Assembly: GCA_946482295.1 (NCBI GenBank)
Contig: CAMLRB010000156.1
Location: 1 to 8,337 of the forward strand
Length of the DNA: 8,337 nucleotides
Reading direction: 5' to 3'
DNA from: an uncultured Bacteriovorax sp.
GTDB lineage: Bacteria > Bdellovibrionota > Bacteriovoracia > Bacteriovoracales > Bacteriovoracaceae
Part shown: piece by piece, positions 5,732 to 8,337 of the stretch
Position numbering within the stretch: the first letter of the stretch is position 1
Layout of the letters: every line of letters begins with the position of its first letter
Notes under the pieces: generated by a model
The model's input: only the letters and a program-made list of their open reading frames with translations
Database searches by the model: none
What the model was told of the DNA's origin: nothing
Program-made: the position numbers and the translations under genes

Positions 5732-6934
5732 ATGAAAGAAAAAATTTATGTGCGAGAGTTTTTTGAGTTGCTTATTCGTTACCGTAAACAACTCATTATC
5801 ATTATGGGAATTTCATGCCTTTCATTGATCTCGCTGTCTTTTATTCTTCCTAAGACATATCGCTCAGAGTTTGAGCTTACAATTTATTCTAAATATTTTA
5901 AAAATGCGTTTATCAGCGAAGTCATTCCCGGCATGGGCTCAATGGCCGAAATGACTTCAACTGTTGATTCGATGGTTAAAGAAGTGATGAACGATGATTT
6001 TATCGATGAGATTGGACGTGAATATCATATTTATCCTTCATCAATGACTACTCGAGAATTAGCGAAGGCCCGTGAAGATCTACGCGATCGCTTTGAGATG
6101 TTTTCCTCGAGTGGGCAGTCTTACAAAATGTCTTTCACACATAATGACCCTCAAGTGGCTTATGAAGTGACTAAAAAAGTTATGAATACTGTTCGTAACA
6201 ATTTTATCGAAACCCGTTTGGAAATTATCGAATCGGCTAAAAGAACCATTCTTAAAAAACTGGAGTCCATGAATGTCACGAAACATGTGAAGGACAATGA
6301 CACCTATTCCACAGCTCTTGCGGCCAAAAATCCCGATGTTTTGAATTCAGAAATACAAAAAATTAATCAGGATTTAAGCGCCCTTAAAATGCAGTTTAAT
6401 AGCTCACACCCTCGAATTATTAAACTTGAGCAAAGAAAATCTACGATTGAAAACTGGTTGAAAGAAATCAATCATGACAGTAGTTCGACAAAGGACTTTT
6501 CTGATGCTCCATTGTTAATGGCCAGTGATAACGAGATCTCTGAGAATATTGCTTCTAAGCTCTATGCAAAATTCAATGACATTAACATCGCCCTTGATAT
6601 TGAACGTAAGAGTTTGCCAAGTTACATCGGAATTATACAAGCACCTCAAGTTCCAACATCACCACTTTTTCCAAAGAAGCGTCTGTTTGCCAGCTTAGGT
6701 TTTATGATGGGTCTGCTTTTTTGTTTTACATACGTTTTTTATTGCGAAGTTATGTCACTCTCTCCTAATGATACAGCACGGGCCATGGCCCTTGAATTGG
6801 AAGGTGAATATTTTGGCATACTCCCTCACATTGATGAAAAAGAATTAATGTCTGAAAGAGAGCTCGTTTTCCGGGATGATAAGATCGAAGAGATCACCAA
6901 TCAAAATGATTACATTCTTACAATGAACTCATAG
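5732..6934 (+). CDS. Wzz/Wzc-type polysaccharide co-polymerase (chain length determinant)
   Basis: Inner-membrane protein of the polysaccharide co-polymerase family, which governs chain length or export of Wzy-made polymers. The 400 residues show the expected order: a short cytoplasmic start, membrane span 1 (about 20-38), a long periplasmic helical domain (about 42-315) with the SHPRIIKLEQR segment (225-235) that recalls the GNVR region, the proline-rich stretch APQVPTSPLFPKK (304-316), then membrane span 2 (about 317-338). An unusual cytoplasmic tail of about 60 residues follows; GEYFGILPHI (358-367) looks like the linker that in Wzc joins span 2 to the kinase domain, but the protein stops before any P-loop. 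The ATPase is instead encoded just upstream. The ribosome site is weak (GAG at 5722-5724), consistent with coupling to the gene 9 nt upstream. Confidence 0.87.
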   Translation: MKEKIYVREFFELLIRYRKQLIIIMGISCLSLISLSFILPKTYRSEFELTIYSKYFKNAFISEVIPGMGSMAEMTSTVDSMVKEVMNDDFIDEIGREYHIYPSSMTTRELAKAREDLRDRFEMFSSSGQSYKMSFTHNDPQVAYEVTKKVMNTVRNNFIETRLEIIESAKRTILKKLESMNVTKHVKDNDTYSTALAAKNPDVLNSEIQKINQDLSALKMQFNSSHPRIIKLEQRKSTIENWLKEINHDSSSTKDFSDAPLLMASDNEISENIASKLYAKFNDINIALDIERKSLPSYIGIIQAPQVPTSPLFPKKRLFASLGFMMGLLFCFTYVFYCEVMSLSPNDTARAMALELEGEYFGILPHIDEKELMSERELVFRDDKIEEITNQNDYILTMNS

Positions 6935-6940
6935 GCTGAT

Positions 6941-8337
6941 ATGGATGCAAGTCATGATTTTTTGCTTGTCTTACATCAATTTATACTAGGATTCTTAGGA
7001 CTCTTTTTTGTCTATTTTGCCTGGAGAGATCAAGTCGCTGGAACTTACGATAGGCTTTCCAGAATTTCAGGTCGAACTGTTTTTGCGGCCTTTATTGGAG
7101 TCTTTATTGCGCTCTTTTCGCTCTTTATAAAAGAGTGGGGACCGGAGATGATGTTCTTCTCCTTTTTTTTAGCCTTACTTATCACACTTGGTTTATTTGA
7201 TCCTAAATTTGCAGTTTCACTTTTCATTTTTTTGTTGATTTCAAGACCATGGGAGTTTTTTAATACACCCCTCATGATGTCAATGCCTAGAGACCTATTC
7301 GTATTGACCATGTTAAGCTTTTTGGCCCAAAAGATTATTCGAAAGCAGTTTTACTTCCGATGGAATTTCGCTTGCACTCTCATTTTTTTTTACGCCGCAT
7401 GGACTTTTTTTTCGATCATCCCATCCCAGAACGCTGCACACGCATTTTTTCAGTTTGATGAAGTTTTTATCAAGGGAATTATTGTCTTCATCATGATCGT
7501 AAATGTTGTTGATAAAAAAGAATATATAATGCCAATACAGATTGCTCTCGTTTTTGCGATTTCAGAAAAATCCATTCTTTCATTTTATAAATCTCAAATT
7601 TTAAAGATTGTGGCAGATGGCGAGCGTTTGACGAGTGTTGGGATTTTAGAAAACTCCAACGACATTGCAGCGATAATGATTCTTGCGATTCCATTCACAT
7701 TGCGATTATTTAATGAAATTAAACCACTTTTTGTCAAAGTGATTTTGTCCTTAAGTGTTTTTGGTTTTTATAGTTTTCTTGTTTGGGAATCCAAGTCGAG
7801 AGGAGCCGTTTTGGCCATAGGCGCACTCGTGATTGCCTGGATGTGGTTAAAAGCAAAAAACAAAAAACTTGCATCCATTATAGTTATCTCCGGATTAGTG
7901 CTTTCAATTTTCGCGGTCACTAGTATTAAACGAAATGCAGAGGATATTGAAGGATCTACGAGTAATCGAAAAATATATTGGACAGCAGCTGTAAACATGG
8001 CCATTCGCAATCCTATTTTCGGAGTTGGGTATGCGAATTTTCCCTATCGTTTGATGGAATTTACCAATGGACATGTAGGAACGGAAGGAAAACATAAGAC
8101 GGCTCACTCGACGTGGCTTCTTGCACTCGCTGAGAGTGGATTTATGGGATTCATTTTTTATGTTGGTCTTTGGTTTACTGCGATTAAAGGTGCGTGGCGA
8201 ATGAAAGAAAGTCATCCGCAATTTTTCCTTGGTCTTGTTGCATATGGTACTGCGATAACATTTCTCTCTCATACCTATATGCTTTATCCTTACATTCTGC
8301 TTGGCCTTATCATTGCAGCTGAACCTTTCTATTCTGT
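6941..8337 (+). CDS. O-antigen polymerase/ligase-like membrane protein (Wzy/WaaL family), 3' end cut off
   Basis: An open frame from ATG 6941 runs to the right edge (465 codons), so the gene is nearly complete but its stop is outside. It encodes a polytopic inner-membrane protein with about ten or more Phe/Ile/Leu-rich spans, the plan of Wzy polymerases and O-antigen ligases. Family-like motifs are ENSNDIAAI (237-245), ESKSRGA (283-289) before a membrane span, STSNRKIYW (339-347) and GVGYANF (361-367) opening the large periplasmic loop, and AHSTWLLALAESG (388-400) ending it. It would polymerise repeat units, or transfer glycan to an acceptor, at the periplasmic face. Its position 6 nt after the Wzz-type gene favours a polymerase over a ligase, but sequence alone cannot separate them. 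The start is supported by a weak TAGG 5 nt upstream. The gene contains four T-runs of 7-9 nt. Confidence 0.85.
   Translation, partial: MDASHDFLLVLHQFILGFLGLFFVYFAWRDQVAGTYDRLSRISGRTVFAAFIGVFIALFSLFIKEWGPEMMFFSFFLALLITLGLFDPKFAVSLFIFLLISRPWEFFNTPLMMSMPRDLFVLTMLSFLAQKIIRKQFYFRWNFACTLIFFYAAWTFFSIIPSQNAAHAFFQFDEVFIKGIIVFIMIVNVVDKKEYIMPIQIALVFAISEKSILSFYKSQILKIVADGERLTSVGILENSNDIAAIMILAIPFTLRLFNEIKPLFVKVILSLSVFGFYSFLVWESKSRGAVLAIGALVIAWMWLKAKNKKLASIIVISGLVLSIFAVTSIKRNAEDIEGSTSNRKIYWTAAVNMAIRNPIFGVGYANFPYRLMEFTNGHVGTEGKHKTAHSTWLLALAESGFMGFIFYVGLWFTAIKGAWRMKESHPQFFLGLVAYGTAITFLSHTYMLYPYILLGLIIAAEPFYS
7163..7412 (+). repeat. Cluster of poly-T tracts inside the polymerase-like gene
   Basis: Runs of T8 (7163-7170), T7 (7227-7233), T9 (7383-7391) and T8 (7405-7412) lie within 250 nt of the coding sequence. 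They encode Phe-Phe or Ile-Phe-Phe in membrane spans with TTT codons. A one-base slip in any of them would shift the frame. Confidence 0.6.

Noticed and set aside
7045..8272. Several minus-strand open frames (7045-7311, 7491-7694, 7768-8010, 7904-8272)
   Set aside because: They are antisense to the continuous plus-strand membrane-protein gene with family motifs, and none shows a domain or a ribosome binding site that stands out.

Overview
The window looks like chromosomal DNA of a Gram-negative bacterium of moderate-to-low GC content with tightly packed genes. The secreted PHB-depolymerase-type esterase, the CysD/CysN style and the Wzx/Wzy-type polysaccharide genes would fit a Bdellovibrionota (Bacteriovorax-like) or related deltaproteobacterial-grade genome. 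That placement is an impression from protein style and was not tested. I see no mobile element, CRISPR array, tRNA or rRNA.

Minus strand, left end (1-905): the first 11 codons of a cysN-type GTPase gene run off the left edge. Its start overlaps the stop of a complete cysD (TAATG). Together they encode the two subunits of ATP sulfurylase, which activates sulfate to APS. An extended -10 promoter candidate and a clear Shine-Dalgarno site precede cysD. This CysD carries a CC...CxxC cysteine set that recalls the iron-sulfur ligands of APS reductases.

Plus strand, middle (1003-3982): an exported PHB-depolymerase-family serine esterase with a long C-terminal extension is followed by an exported 424-residue protein that I do not recognise. 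Between them lie a weak terminator-like hairpin, an AT-rich palindrome and a -10 element placed so that the second gene could be transcribed without a leader.

Plus strand, right (4155-8337): four tightly spaced genes look like one surface-polysaccharide operon: galE (UDP-sugar epimerase), a small ParA/BY-kinase-like ATPase that starts at a GTG overlapping the galE stop, a Wzz/Wzc-type chain-length protein with two membrane spans, and an O-antigen polymerase/ligase-like membrane protein cut by the right edge. GalE would supply a UDP-sugar, the polymerase would build the polymer, and the Wzz protein with its ATPase would set length or drive export. The main oddity is that the Wzc functions are split, with the ATPase gene placed before the membrane part, the ATPase lacks a tyrosine tail, and the membrane protein keeps what looks like the Wzc linker.

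No gene-free stretch exceeds 300 bases. The largest gaps are 853-1002 (divergent promoter region) and 3983-4154 (promoter region of the polysaccharide operon).
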